Shown piece after piece: positions 35,202 through 44,700 of a stretch of DNA of 64,000 nucleotides; position 1 is the stretch's first letter; each line of letters starts with the position of its first letter. The stretch spans positions 1-64,000 of the forward strand of contig JAKSCK010000092.1 of assembly GCA_022360655.1 (NCBI GenBank), in the 5' to 3' direction. Origin of the DNA: Spirochaetales bacterium. Lineage in GTDB: Bacteria; Spirochaetota; Spirochaetia; DSM-2461. Both the position numbers and the translations under genes were made by a program. The notes under the pieces are model-generated. The model was given only the letters and a program-made list of their open reading frames with translations. It ran no database searches and was not told the DNA's origin.

Positions 35202-36131
35202 TCAAGGAGTAGATGGAGCCCTCTGGAGGGCCTGAGAACAAAGCAAAGAATCGAGTGTTTTGCCAATGGCTTCACGGAACGGTGTGGGATTCATCCATTG
35301 ATGATTCTTCAAATACGGGCAGGAAAGCTGAACATTATGAGGCCGAGGGGCTCCCTTTGGCGGCTGTTTGGAAGGAAGCAGACGATGGGTGGAATACCCA
35401 AGATGCTCCAACATGATGCAACCCATCTCCAATTTGGTAAATGATTCTTCAGGACAATAGTGAATGAAGGACGATAAGTGCTCTTTTTGAACCATCTGCA
35501 CCAGGATTTTTTCAATCACTTTGGCAACATCGGGAACAAAGGCTGGATAACGAATTTGTTCATCATCAAGAAACACCTCATGACCATCATGAGCAAAAAA
35601 TGGGGAAAGCATCGTTGTAACAGAAGACTCGTCAAGATTCTCCGATAATCCATGAAGCATGGGCACGCGAAGGCAATGATGAAGCGATGAGGCTTTCAAT
35701 ACCAGCTGATCAGCCTCATTCTTATCCCGTCCATAATCATTGATGGGATGCGGCTGATCCTCTGGATGATAGGGAGGTGATTGACCATCAAACACATAGT
35801 TGGTGGAAAGATGGAGCAAGGGAACACTGTGGAGCTGACAAATCCGAGCTAAATTCGCCGGTAATGTCACATTCACCTCATGGCTCCACTCCGGCCTCTC
35901 TCGACAAACATCAGGACGACGCTCAGCTGCAAGATTCACCACCACATCTGGATGAAACTGATTCAACCAAGACTCTAAGGCATGGAAGTTTAGAGCATCT
36001 AGTTGATCAAGATTTGAAGAAACGCGGGAAAAGGCCGTCCCCCTCACACAGAATTTTGAGCTTAACTGCTGATACAGTCCTCGGCCAAGTAAGCCAGAAG
36101 CTCCAATGATTCCAACTCGGATGGTGTTCAT
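35202..36131 (-). CDS. RmlD-like NAD(P)-dependent sugar-nucleotide reductase/SDR
   Basis: 309 residues: Rossmann glycine motif GIIGASGLLGRG, VVNLAAERRPD, HLSTNYVFDG, and the catalytic YGRDK. This set matches dTDP-4-dehydrorhamnose reductases and the related MAT2B-type proteins. No other rhamnose genes are nearby, so the substrate is open. The ATG at 36131 is preferred; a TTG start at 36164 would add 11 residues. It follows the Gfo/Idh gene by 36 bp in the same operon. Confidence 0.82.
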   Translation of the reverse strand: MNTIRVGIIGASGLLGRGLYQQLSSKFCVRGTAFSRVSSNLDQLDALNFHALESWLNQFHPDVVVNLAAERRPDVCRERPEWSHEVNVTLPANLARICQLHSVPLLHLSTNYVFDGQSPPYHPEDQPHPINDYGRDKNEADQLVLKASSLHHCLRVPMLHGLSENLDESSVTTMLSPFFAHDGHEVFLDDEQIRYPAFVPDVAKVIEKILVQMVQKEHLSSFIHYCPEESFTKLEMGCIMLEHLGYSTHRLLPSKQPPKGAPRPHNVQLSCPYLKNHQWMNPTPFREAIGKTLDSLLCSQALQRAPSTP

Positions 36132-36167
36132 CTTCAGCGGTGCATCCTTTTTCACAATTTTCAACCA

Positions 36168-37178
36168 TTATTCCAAATCTGAGGCCTTCTCAAAAGGATA
36201 TAGGAGTCCCCATTCTCGTCGCATGCCATCCATCACTCCCATCAAGGCCACACTCTCTGCAACAGGAATGATAGGACTTTCCATCAACCCGGATTGAATG
36301 CAGCGCACAGCCTCTTGGAGCTGATGCAGAAAACCAACAGAACCATCATCAACAGTCAGAGATTCTTGGGAAATGACATGGTTTGTTCCATCATGTTTGT
36401 GAATGATGAATGTTTTTCCAAAGGGAGCTTCTGGACATTCAATATGGCCTAATGTTCCATAAAACATCATTCTACTCTCCATCCGCAGGTCATAACTGGC
36501 ACTCACTTGAGCCAAAACACCTGATGGATAACGGAGAATGGCATTAGAAATTTCATCCACCCCGGTTTTGCTTTTCCGACAATCGGAAACAACGCGCAGA
36601 GGAAGTGCATCAAGAAGATGGGAAATGATGCTCAAGGGATAACAGAACAAATCCAGAGTGGCTCCTCCGGCTAATGACGGATCAATGAGTCGAGGACGGT
36701 AGCATTCTTCAACAAATTTCCCAAAAACAGCTGAAACCTGATGAATCTCTCCAATCACTCCTGAGGCCAAAATTGATTTGAGTTTCTGATGGCTGGGAAG
36801 AAAACGGACCCACAAGGCTTCCATCAAAAAAAGATGAGATTGCCGAGCCAATTCAGCCATCTCACGAGCCTCTTTTTGATTCACGCAAAAAGGTTTTTCC
36901 ACAACAACATGCTTGCCCGCTTTGAGGGCAGCCAGGACGCAATCTTTGTGAAAATTATGAGTGGTGGCCACATAGACAGCCTGAATATCCTTTCGATTGA
37001 GGAGCTCATTGTAGGATAAGGCATCCACATCTGGAAACTTTTGCACCCAATCCTGAGCGCGTTTGAGGGATTGGGAACCCACCCCTCGAAGTTCTGTTTC
37101 TGAGCATAGTGCTATTGCTCTTGCCATTTCTTGGGCAATTAACCCAGCCCCCATAATGCCCCAACCCATGACAGCCAT
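36168..37178 (-). CDS. Gfo/Idh/MocA-family NAD(P)-dependent oxidoreductase
   Basis: 336 residues: N-terminal Rossmann domain (MGWGIMGAGLIAQ), the family signature EKPF in KHVVVEKPFCVN, and a C-terminal alpha/beta substrate domain. Members oxidise or reduce sugars, inositols and cyclic polyols. The ATG at 37178 has a perfect GGAGG six bases upstream. Upstream on the same strand is a leader with a terminator and a tiny ORF (37312-37520). Confidence 0.88.
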   Translation of the reverse strand: MAVMGWGIMGAGLIAQEMARAIALCSETELRGVGSQSLKRAQDWVQKFPDVDALSYNELLNRKDIQAVYVATTHNFHKDCVLAALKAGKHVVVEKPFCVNQKEAREMAELARQSHLFLMEALWVRFLPSHQKLKSILASGVIGEIHQVSAVFGKFVEECYRPRLIDPSLAGGATLDLFCYPLSIISHLLDALPLRVVSDCRKSKTGVDEISNAILRYPSGVLAQVSASYDLRMESRMMFYGTLGHIECPEAPFGKTFIIHKHDGTNHVISQESLTVDDGSVGFLHQLQEAVRCIQSGLMESPIIPVAESVALMGVMDGMRREWGLLYPFEKASDLE

Positions 37179-37311
37179 GCGGAACCTCCAACAATCATTG
37201 AAAATTGATTCTTCTGAATTATTCCTTGGACAAGAGGACAGAGCAATCATCTTTTTAACAACAGGGTATAAATCAATAATTTCAAGAAATATAAAACAAA
37301 AAAGATATTAC

Positions 37312-37338
37312 AAAAAAGGGCCGGCGTTTTGCCGACCC
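37312..37338 (-). terminator. Intrinsic terminator upstream of the Gfo/Idh gene
   Basis: On the minus strand GGGTCGGC-AAAAC-GCCGGCCC (one G-U pair) is followed by TTTTTT. It lies 134 bp before the Gfo/Idh start and ends a short transcript that carries the small ORF at 37471-37503. Confidence 0.85.
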
Positions 37339-37372
37339 TGATCCTGAGCAGTGTTGCTCACGAATGAATTTA

Positions 37373-37426
37373 TCAATACGGTATCAACCGTGAAAATGGC
37401 GTATATGTCAAGTTAAACTCTTCTAT
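37373..37426 (-). other. Strong ribosome-binding site before a 17-codon frame without ATG/GTG start
   Basis: GAAAGGAGG (37440-37432) is one of the strongest ribosome-binding sites in the window. The only frame at correct spacing starts with ATA and runs 17 codons (reads EEFNLTYTPFSRLIPY after the start) to TGA. A 5-bp pair (CTCTT / AAGAG) and AAGTT / AACTT bracket the site and could fold over it. Within it, TTGACA could instead be a -35 box. Confidence 0.3.
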
Positions 37427-37470
37427 AGGCGCCTCCTTTCAAAGAGCCTAAAAACTTCTTACACCGATAA

Positions 37471-37503
37471 TTAACGGCCAACAAGCTTGGGTGGTCCGCT
37501 CAT
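37471..37503 (-). CDS. Ten-codon ORF with a strong ribosome-binding site
   Basis: GGGAGG (37517-37512) lies eight bases before an ATG that encodes MSGPPKLVGR and then TAA. It is too short to be a protein; it may be a leader or signalling peptide. The spacing and strength of the site are better than for many real genes here, but translation is unproven. Confidence 0.4.
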   Translation of the reverse strand: MSGPPKLVGR

Positions 37504-37520
37504 CAAATGAACCTCCCTAA

Positions 37521-37972
37521 AAGAACTATTCTTAACTCCAATATAAGACCCAAAAATCGAAAACTCAAAGAAAATTTCCATAATTCTCTGCTCATTCAAT
37601 ACATAAATCTGTAATTACCACAATAATAAGGAATAAACCATTCAATAAATAACAGGTCTTTCCTTAACAAGAACAGTTCCTTTTCATAATGATTTCCATT
37701 CTATGGATATCACCTTACCCTGGACAAAAGGCAACATCTCTCATTCCATTCATCATCATCCAACATTGCAATGGTGCATTGGAGTCATTATTGTAGCTTT
37801 TTCTTCACACTCGTTTTCAGACAAAAGAGTAATGAGAGCTTATCTCTTCATTATGACATACGAGAAACTTTGATTAATTCAAAGCAATATAGTAGTTCAA
37901 TATCTAGAGAGAAAACCAAGACAAAAAGCCAATATATTTGAAATCTAAAATCTAAGGGAATAGATTATTCTT
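37521..37972. other. AT-rich intergenic region
   Basis: About 450 bp of AT-rich sequence between the small leader module and the next lipoprotein gene. I see no gene; a 54-codon frame from 37769 lacks a ribosome-binding site. Confidence 0.4.
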
Positions 37973-38449
37973 ATGAATAAAGTTCTTTTTTTGTTGATGC
38001 TAGTCCTCGTTATTCTCATCAGCTGTAATGAGGTCACAACACCCACAGAGAGCGGAGGCCCAACCTACACAATCACTCAGACTGCAACCAGCAATAATGT
38101 CACAATCAGCTATGAACAAGTTGGGGCCAATGTCATTATTACAGGATCAGTATCGGAAACATCTGATGTAATTCGGTGGTATAGTCCACAATTTACTCCT
38201 CCCTATTTCGGTTCCTTCCCCCTCACAACCCAAGGAGGAGGCACAATAGCATCACCAGGCGATACGAATGATAACGCATCTCTCCCTGGGGTTATTTCTA
38301 CATTTGTTGGTATACAATCAGGAATAGCAACCGCAACTCTCACTGTCCCTTTCGAAACTCTCAATTCTCTAAACACTCTTACAGAGGTTTCCATCTCTGT
38401 TTCTGATGTTTTTGCAAATTTGGCAACTCTCACCATCACTCGAGATTGA
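37973..38449 (+). CDS. Small lipoprotein of unknown function
   Basis: 158 residues with a lipoprotein signal peptide (lipobox VILISC, Cys at residue 18). The mature part is rich in Thr, Ser and Val and looks like a single immunoglobulin-like beta-sandwich. No ligand or catalytic motif is visible. It is probably a surface or periplasmic lipoprotein. Confidence 0.75.
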   Translation: MNKVLFLLMLVLVILISCNEVTTPTESGGPTYTITQTATSNNVTISYEQVGANVIITGSVSETSDVIRWYSPQFTPPYFGSFPLTTQGGGTIASPGDTNDNASLPGVISTFVGIQSGIATATLTVPFETLNSLNTLTEVSISVSDVFANLATLTITRD

Positions 38450-38613
38450 ATGATGATTAAATAAGGGACAAACATATCCTCAATTCTCATTGTACCTTGA
38501 TGAACCATTGATGTGTTGATGAGCAAGACAAGAATCTAGGCAGAGAATTTCTACTTCATTTTGTTTACGCACAAATCAGGAATAAAACAAAGCTTGGAAT
38601 TGCCAATCAAATT

Positions 38614-39498
38614 TTAACCTGCTGTTAAACCAAGAAAATCCTTGATGCTTTCTTTGCTTGGAGAACCATCATCCAACATAGAGCCATGTCCACCCGCAGA
38701 CTCCACCACTCGAGCTCCCCGTTCTCCAAGAAAGCTTTTCTCTGCGACGGTCAACCGGCCAACCGCTTCATCCAATAGGCCATAGACATACAGCACAGAA
38801 CTCAAATCTCTCCCTATCAATTCTTCTGTATACCGGTGGTATCCCAGCGCAGCTTGGAGTCGGAGACCAGCATAGGCTGTTCCAAGCTGATCGGCCGGAA
38901 TTTCCTCTGGAAGAGTGGCCCGCACAGGGGTGATTCCATTGGTAAAACGATACGGTTCTCTATCACGAAATCCTTGCCAAACAACCTGGGGAATATCCAG
39001 ACGCCCAGCTGCAATCACCACCTTATCCACAATAGATGCATCCCGCGTTAAAAGCCTTGGAATGATGAAGGCTCCTAAGGAATGTCCAACAAGGTAAACG
39101 GTTTTCCCCTGAGCCTTAAAATACCGAGCCACCCGTTCCAGGATGTCAACAGACACCTCACTTTCTCTTTTTGCCCGCTCAAAACTGAGGTTTTCTTTCA
39201 ATCCTGTCATGATGGATGGATTGATGGTATTGGCCTGATGAACATACACCTCGTGGTACTCGGAAGCCCCAAGATCATCAAAATAATTGGTGTCCAGTTC
39301 CGTGATTGGGCCACCATGGGAATAAAGAATGACAGTGTTGGACATCAGATTGCTTGATCCTTTTGATACAAACAAACGACTGGTTTCTCCAGGAAGGAGA
39401 GTTTGACTCGGAGTACCGGAATCGAGTGGTAATCCACAAGATGCAAACAGCAACGGAAAAAGCAGAAGAATCAGGAACTTTGATGATGCAAGTTTCAC
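38614..39498 (-). CDS. Lipoprotein alpha/beta hydrolase
   Basis: 294 residues from the GTG at 39498, which has GAGG eight bases upstream. Lipobox LFASC is followed by an alpha/beta-hydrolase core: SHGGP as a likely oxyanion region, nucleophile elbow GHSLG, an Asp in YVYGLLDEAVG, and a His in SAGGHGSM. It is probably a membrane-anchored esterase or lipase facing the periplasm or exterior. The frame is open upstream to 39639, but only the GTG gives a sensible signal peptide. Confidence 0.82.
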   Translation of the reverse strand: MKLASSKFLILLLFPLLFASCGLPLDSGTPSQTLLPGETSRLFVSKGSSNLMSNTVILYSHGGPITELDTNYFDDLGASEYHEVYVHQANTINPSIMTGLKENLSFERAKRESEVSVDILERVARYFKAQGKTVYLVGHSLGAFIIPRLLTRDASIVDKVVIAAGRLDIPQVVWQGFRDREPYRFTNGITPVRATLPEEIPADQLGTAYAGLRLQAALGYHRYTEELIGRDLSSVLYVYGLLDEAVGRLTVAEKSFLGERGARVVESAGGHGSMLDDGSPSKESIKDFLGLTAG

Positions 39499-39781
39499 AA
39501 CGGAAGCCTCATGGTAAGAAAAGATTCTGTATCTTACTTGTTTAATAATATTTATGTCGACTTGATTATTGTTTTTGTATTCCAAGAAATAATGCGATTT
39601 TCTCGTCGAAAGGCCTCTCAAAGAGTATACTTTCAGCATCAGGAAATTTTGAAGGATTGAATGAAATCACACGCACTTGGGGTCATGGTTTCAAAAGCGT
39701 TGAAGAACTCACCACCACTTGGCCTTATCTCAATGAAGACCGTGTCCAATTCATAACCTGAGTTTCCTTGAAGGAATGCAT

Positions 39782-40714
39782 ATGCCGGCAAATCTAGAAA
39801 ATACCCTTGTGATTGGAATCTCTTCCCGAGCACTTTTTGATCTGGAACGAGAGAATAGCATTTTTGAAAATGAAGGCCTGAACGCCTACGCGCAATATCA
39901 GCGTGAGAATGAAAAACGCGTGCTGGAACCAGGCACCGCCTTTCCTCTTGTTGAAGCCCTTCTCAAACTCAATGACAAGTTGGGGGAGCATATGGTAGAA
40001 GTGGTGATTATGAGTCAGAACAATCCTCAGACAGGATTGCGTGTGATGAATTCCATTGACTTCTACAACTTGGCCATCACGCGAGCGGCATTTTCTGGTG
40101 GAGAATCCCTTGGCCCTTTCCTTTCTGCCTACAGTGTTGATCTCTATCTGTCTAAAAATCTGGAGGATGTGCAGGATGCCATAGATCATGGAATTGCAGC
40201 GGCTCAGCTCTATGCTCCTCCAGGTGGCTTCAATCCTGATGCCGATGAAATTCGCATCGCCTTTGATGGAGATGCGGTCCTTTTCAGTGAAGATTCAGAA
40301 GTCATTTTCAAACAACAAGGATTAGATGCCTTCTTAGAACATGAGAAAGTCTTTGCATCCCTACCCCTGCCAGAAGGCCCCTTTGGACGTGTGCTGAAAA
40401 CCCTCTCGCGCATCAAAAGTCTTTCGGACAAACCGTTGGTCCGTATTGCACTTGTGACCGCACGCGACCGTCCTGCCCATGAGCGAGTGATTCTGACCCT
40501 GCGCAGTTGGGGCGTTGAGGTGGATGAAGCCCACTTTTTGGGCGGTTTACCAAAAAATGAAGTGCTACGGGCCTTCAATGCTCACATCTTCTTTGATGAT
40601 CAAGACAAACATGCTGGACCAGCATCGGAACATGTGCCCTCAGCCCGGGTTCCCTATAAAACCTCCTCTGAACTCTATGACAAAGATGCCCCCGGTCCAG
40701 ATTCAGCGCATTGA
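39782..40714 (+). CDS. 5'-nucleotidase (cytosolic NT5C1-like family)
   Basis: 310 residues of the 5'-nucleotidase family PF06189: LVIGISSRALFDLE, MSQNNPQTGLRVMNSI, the HAD-like RIAFDGDAVLFSEDSE and the C-terminal FFDDQDKH. It hydrolyses nucleoside 5'-monophosphates. AAGGA six bases before the ATG at 39782 supports that start over 39776. Single gene ended by strong hairpins. Confidence 0.87.
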   Translation: MPANLENTLVIGISSRALFDLERENSIFENEGLNAYAQYQRENEKRVLEPGTAFPLVEALLKLNDKLGEHMVEVVIMSQNNPQTGLRVMNSIDFYNLAITRAAFSGGESLGPFLSAYSVDLYLSKNLEDVQDAIDHGIAAAQLYAPPGGFNPDADEIRIAFDGDAVLFSEDSEVIFKQQGLDAFLEHEKVFASLPLPEGPFGRVLKTLSRIKSLSDKPLVRIALVTARDRPAHERVILTLRSWGVEVDEAHFLGGLPKNEVLRAFNAHIFFDDQDKHAGPASEHVPSARVPYKTSSELYDKDAPGPDSAH

Positions 40715-40762
40715 TTTTTTATACCGACCCCTCCATGCGGGGCAGGCCCCTTTTTCGGGGTA

Positions 40763-40789
40763 ACCCCCAAAGTCTGAGACTTTGGGGGT
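40763..40789. terminator. Strong hairpin between converging genes
   Basis: A perfect 12-bp stem (ACCCCCAAAGTC / GACTTTGGGGGT) with a 3-nt loop, 10 bp before the stop of the converging barrel gene. A second GC-rich hairpin lies just upstream. T-runs are weak on both sides. Confidence 0.6.
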
Positions 40790-40798
40790 CGTTCTAGA

Positions 40799-41401
40799 CT
40801 ATAAAAAAGGAAGACTGTTGGTAAGGCGCCAACCCACGCCAAGACTGATGTTCACTTGGAACGAATCCCAATTCATTTGTGAACCGGTGCCAGTGATGTA
40901 GTTGTATGGAGTCCAGGCTGCCGTTAATCCAATGTTTACCAGGACATGCTCATCCGGCATCAGATAGATGTGAGCTCCGCTCCCAACACCAGTCAAAAAA
41001 TGTGTCACTGTGGTTTCTTGGTCAACTTTGCCGTAGAAACCAAAATCGGCGTAATATCCTCCGCCAAGAACCAAGCCCCAACGGCCGTAATTTAGATCGG
41101 TTCCAACACCAATGAGACCATTGATGCCCACAAAGGCCATGTTTTCATCGGTCATTCCTGACATCATTCCGGAGGGATAAAGTCGATTCACCCCAACATA
41201 AGGGCTGATTTGGCCATAAATCCCCAAACCACCCTCACCACCAATGTACAAACCATTGAGCGTGAGACTCTGTGGAGCAAAACCCAATCCTTCCATTTGG
41301 GATTGTTGGGAAAAACCCACATTGGAAAAGGCGGCGCGAGCCGCCAATGGCATGGACGCAATGAGAACCGTAAAAAGCAGGAGCGCGCTTTTTTTGTACA
41401 T
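40799..41401 (-). CDS. Small outer-membrane beta-barrel protein (paralogue 1)
   Basis: 200 residues with a Sec signal peptide (cut after AARA). The mature part alternates hydrophobic and Gly residues in amphipathic strands (GINGLIGVGTDLNYGRWGLVLGGGYY, and a closing VNISLGVGWRL). It shares the LNYG/F-xxGLVLGGG core with the next two genes on this strand. It probably forms an eight-strand outer-membrane barrel of unknown function. Confidence 0.78.
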   Translation of the reverse strand: MYKKSALLLFTVLIASMPLAARAAFSNVGFSQQSQMEGLGFAPQSLTLNGLYIGGEGGLGIYGQISPYVGVNRLYPSGMMSGMTDENMAFVGINGLIGVGTDLNYGRWGLVLGGGYYADFGFYGKVDQETTVTHFLTGVGSGAHIYLMPDEHVLVNIGLTAAWTPYNYITGTGSQMNWDSFQVNISLGVGWRLTNSLPFL

Positions 41402-41687
41402 GATTATACTCTCTGACTTCCCAGTTTTACGGTGTGATACCGTATGGGAACGCACAGGACTCTATCACAGCTTTGGAAAATTCCACGAGATGCTGTATTG
41501 CTCTTTGAAAAAGAAAGAGGAAAGTTTTTCTAATGGTTCTCATGGCTCTTTTTGACAAGGCTGGTTCCATCAACGCTGGTGTTGAAATGAACATCCATTG
41601 AACCCAGTTTTACCAATAAAAAAAGGGCCTCAGAACATCCATGTTCCAAGAACCCTTTTCTGGATTTAAGAAGATTCGTGGGAAGTC

Positions 41688-42323
41688 TTACCACTCATCT
41701 CCTGAGGAATCGGCATCACTGTTGCTTGACCGACCACCTGTACGCCAGCCGATACCAGCGGAGATGGTGAACGAGCTTGCATTCACATTCTTAAGAACTC
41801 CAGGAATGACTTCGGCACCAAAACCATAAAGCCAGGGAGAGAAGGCATAAGTTAATCCAAGATTGAATGCAAAACGGCTATTGACGCTGTAATAAAGCTT
41901 TGCAGAACCACCAAAGCCTAAGTCAATGCGGGACAATGACGCCTGTGATGATGCATCTGCTGGAGGAATGATGTGATTATATCCGGAATAAACTCCACCA
42001 CCAAGAATGAGACCCATGGAACCAAAGTTCAGGTCTCCTCCAACACCAATAATGGAGCCAACACCAAAATATTTTCCTGTTACATGTAAACTACCAAGTA
42101 CCGGATGATGAGCTCCAACAGCGTAAAATGGAAGCACTTCGGCATAAACACCAAAAGTCTCTCCACCAACATAGGTCACATCAACACCAATTGTTTTTAA
42201 AGAGACATCCTGTGACGTGTTCGTTGTGCATGAGCCGTATGAGAAACCAATCAGCGTAGAACTTGCCATCACTGGTAGGGCCATCATAAAACCCAAAATA
42301 AGAATTGCTACGGATTTTTTCAT
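41688..42323 (-). CDS. Small outer-membrane beta-barrel protein (paralogue 2)
   Basis: 211 residues with signal peptide MKKSVAILILGFMMALPVMA. Core strands GVGGDLNFGSMGLILGGGVY and FTISAGIGWRTGG match the neighbouring paralogues. The protein ends in a Ser/Asp-rich tail and a final Trp, the aromatic end recognised by the BAM machinery. Confidence 0.78.
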   Translation of the reverse strand: MKKSVAILILGFMMALPVMASSTLIGFSYGSCTTNTSQDVSLKTIGVDVTYVGGETFGVYAEVLPFYAVGAHHPVLGSLHVTGKYFGVGSIIGVGGDLNFGSMGLILGGGVYSGYNHIIPPADASSQASLSRIDLGFGGSAKLYYSVNSRFAFNLGLTYAFSPWLYGFGAEVIPGVLKNVNASSFTISAGIGWRTGGRSSNSDADSSGDEW

Positions 42324-42518
42324 TTTTTCTCCTTGTTGTGTAAATCCATTTCTCTATATGTTCGATAAGACTAAACGACTCGAAGAGTTTCGTGAACAAC
42401 GAATTTATTTTTTATTGCATGGTTCTCTCCCAAGACTTCAAGCTTTAGAGAATCTATGAGAGAGACTTCAATCCTTTACCGAAGGATTTCAATGTGCTCA
42501 GAACATTCTCATCGTATT

Positions 42519-43157
42519 CTACCAATCTTCTTTTGAAGTTTGGTTGCTACCTTGGCCAGAGGGGTTGCCTGACCGCCAGCCAATACCGGCGGAGATGGTA
42601 AAGTTTGTTGTGTGGAACTTCTCAAGATAATAGGGACTTTGATCTGGATAAAAAGAATAGTTCCAAGGAGTCCATCCATAACCTATGGCAACATTCAGGA
42701 TTAAGGCATCACTCAGATGGAAATATGCCAAAGCAGATCCACCAAACCCAAAACCCGCAATGGTGAGTAAACCTGACAAATCTTCAGCCCCCAGAAAACT
42801 TACTGCAGAGAATCCACCACCTCCAAGGAGCACTCCAAAGGATCCAAAATTCAAATCGATGCCAAGACCTAGCAATGAATTCACACCAAAAAATTTCAAT
42901 CCACTAAGAGAAAGAGGAAGAACTTGTTCTCCAGGTATCTTCATTCCAGTGCCCCAAAAGGGATGCGCTTGAACCAAAAATCCTAGGGTATCTCCTGCCA
43001 GATGGGTAAAGGAAAAACCTAAACTGCGAAAGGAGTATCCTGGGGACATGTTCGCCGCTCGATAGCTTCCATAATTGAGATTAACCGTTGTTGTGTCCGC
43101 CATGAGAGGAAGGGTTAAAAGAATGAATATCCCGAATACAAAGCATGCTCTCTTCAT
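42519..43157 (-). CDS. Small outer-membrane beta-barrel protein (paralogue 3)
   Basis: 212 residues with signal peptide MKRACFVFGIFILLTLPLMA. Strands LGIDLNFGSFGVLLGGGGF and FTISAGIGWRSG make it most similar to paralogue 2, and it also ends in Trp. The three genes lie in tandem with about 200-290 bp gaps, so each may have its own promoter. Confidence 0.78.
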   Translation of the reverse strand: MKRACFVFGIFILLTLPLMADTTTVNLNYGSYRAANMSPGYSFRSLGFSFTHLAGDTLGFLVQAHPFWGTGMKIPGEQVLPLSLSGLKFFGVNSLLGLGIDLNFGSFGVLLGGGGFSAVSFLGAEDLSGLLTIAGFGFGGSALAYFHLSDALILNVAIGYGWTPWNYSFYPDQSPYYLEKFHTTNFTISAGIGWRSGNPSGQGSNQTSKEDW

Positions 43158-43386
43158 AAAAAACCCCTTTTAGCAATCAAGTGATTATTTTAATTGCATC
43201 TATTCTCTTGGTAAATATTTCTATTCCACTATTCCTCTAACTTCTCTGATTTCCATTCTCGAAATTCACGTCTAAGCGTTCAAAATGATTCAATTCTCTT
43301 TGAAAACCAAAACTTCATATTGAGAAAATCTAAGGGATAGACTCTTCTTTCCCTGTTTGAAGAGTGCCGTGATACAATGCCCAGCC

Positions 43387-44700
43387 ATGGACGCACTCCT
43401 TACGGATCTCATCGCCCTCAGGGACTTGGTTTCTCATCACGGATTGTTCTCAACAGGCATGCTCCTCATTCTTGGCTACTTCTTAGGAAAACTGGCCAAT
43501 CGGGTGAAGCTACCAGAAATTACAGGGTACATTGTTGCCGGCCTTGTCCTTGGAGACGCGGCCTTAGGCATTGTGCACCATGAAATGAGCGAATCCCTCC
43601 AGATTGTTACGGATGTGGCCTTAGGCCTCATAGCCCTCACGATTGGTGGAGAATTTTCTTTTTCCAAACTCAAAAGAATGGGCAGTGAAGTGGTGATCAT
43701 CACGGTTGCCCAGATTCTGCTCACCTTTATTGCAGTGAGTTTAGGTCTCTGGCTCTTCAAGATGCCCATGCCTTTTGCCATGATGCTTGGAGCGATAGCA
43801 ACGGCCACTGCTCCAGCGGCAACCGTTGCCATTGTTCAATCCCTCCGTGCTCACGGACCATTTGTGGACAGACTCTATGGAATTGTGGCCCTTGATGATG
43901 CAGGAGCCGTCATCATTTTTGGTATTGTCTTTGCTATTGTCTCCAGTATTCTTGGGGCCGATTCCGCTGCTGCTGCAACAGGCGCCGTTGAAGTCGCTCG
44001 TCATGGCGGTGGAGGCATGATTATGATCTGGGGGGCCATTAAAGAGATACTCTTCTCCATTGTGCTGGGAGGTGTAGCGGGTTATATCATTCACCGTCTC
44101 AGTGGTAAGAAAAACCACACCGGTGAATTGATGATCATCGCGTTAGGCTGGATTTTTGTTCTCACAGCCCTTTCCATTGCCTTCCATCTCTCCCCCCTCC
44201 TTTCCAATATGGCTGCTGGGATGGTGCTGATTAATGCATCACCACGAAACCATCGAATCTTCCGAAATCTCGAGCCTCTCACTCCTCCGATTTATGCTTT
44301 GTTCTTTGCCATTGCAGGTACAGAATTGAATCCAGCGATTCTTCTTCAAGGGGACATTCTCATTCTGGGTTTGGTCTTTATTGTGGCTCGAGCCATTGGA
44401 AAGGTGGGAGGTGTATGGAGTGGAGCTGTGATTGCTAAATCAAAACCCAGTATTCGTCAAAACTTGGGGTATTGCATGTTGCCTCAAGCCGGTGTGGCCA
44501 TAGGACTTGTGCTGATGATTCAAGCCTCTCCACTGGTGGCCAGCCTTGGACCAGCTCAGAAAGAGATTATTTTCACTATGGTGAACATCATTCTCCTTTC
44601 AGTTTTCTTTAATGAACTCACTGGTCCCCCTATTTCAAAAGCAGCCATTGTGAAAGCACTGGATATGGAAGAACACGAAAAAGCGATGGAGGCTGCCTGA
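43387..44700 (+). CDS. Cation:proton antiporter (CPA2/KefB-type)
   Basis: About 437 residues with 11-13 membrane segments: LLILGYFLGKLANRVKLPEITGYIVAGLVLG at the start, ATATAPAATVAIVQSLRAHGP and ALDDAGAVIIFG carrying the conserved Asp pair of the antiport core. It lacks the C-terminal RCK/TrkA-N domain; the regulatory function may be carried by the next gene, whose ATG overlaps its stop (TGATG). It is chosen over a start 10 codons upstream because the membrane part begins here. Confidence 0.9.
   Translation: MDALLTDLIALRDLVSHHGLFSTGMLLILGYFLGKLANRVKLPEITGYIVAGLVLGDAALGIVHHEMSESLQIVTDVALGLIALTIGGEFSFSKLKRMGSEVVIITVAQILLTFIAVSLGLWLFKMPMPFAMMLGAIATATAPAATVAIVQSLRAHGPFVDRLYGIVALDDAGAVIIFGIVFAIVSSILGADSAAAATGAVEVARHGGGGMIMIWGAIKEILFSIVLGGVAGYIIHRLSGKKNHTGELMIIALGWIFVLTALSIAFHLSPLLSNMAAGMVLINASPRNHRIFRNLEPLTPPIYALFFAIAGTELNPAILLQGDILILGLVFIVARAIGKVGGVWSGAVIAKSKPSIRQNLGYCMLPQAGVAIGLVLMIQASPLVASLGPAQKEIIFTMVNIILLSVFFNELTGPPISKAAIVKALDMEEHEKAMEAA

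Noticed and set aside
37769-37933. 54-codon open frame in the AT-rich gap
   Set aside because: No ribosome-binding site and biased composition expected of AT-rich noncoding DNA.
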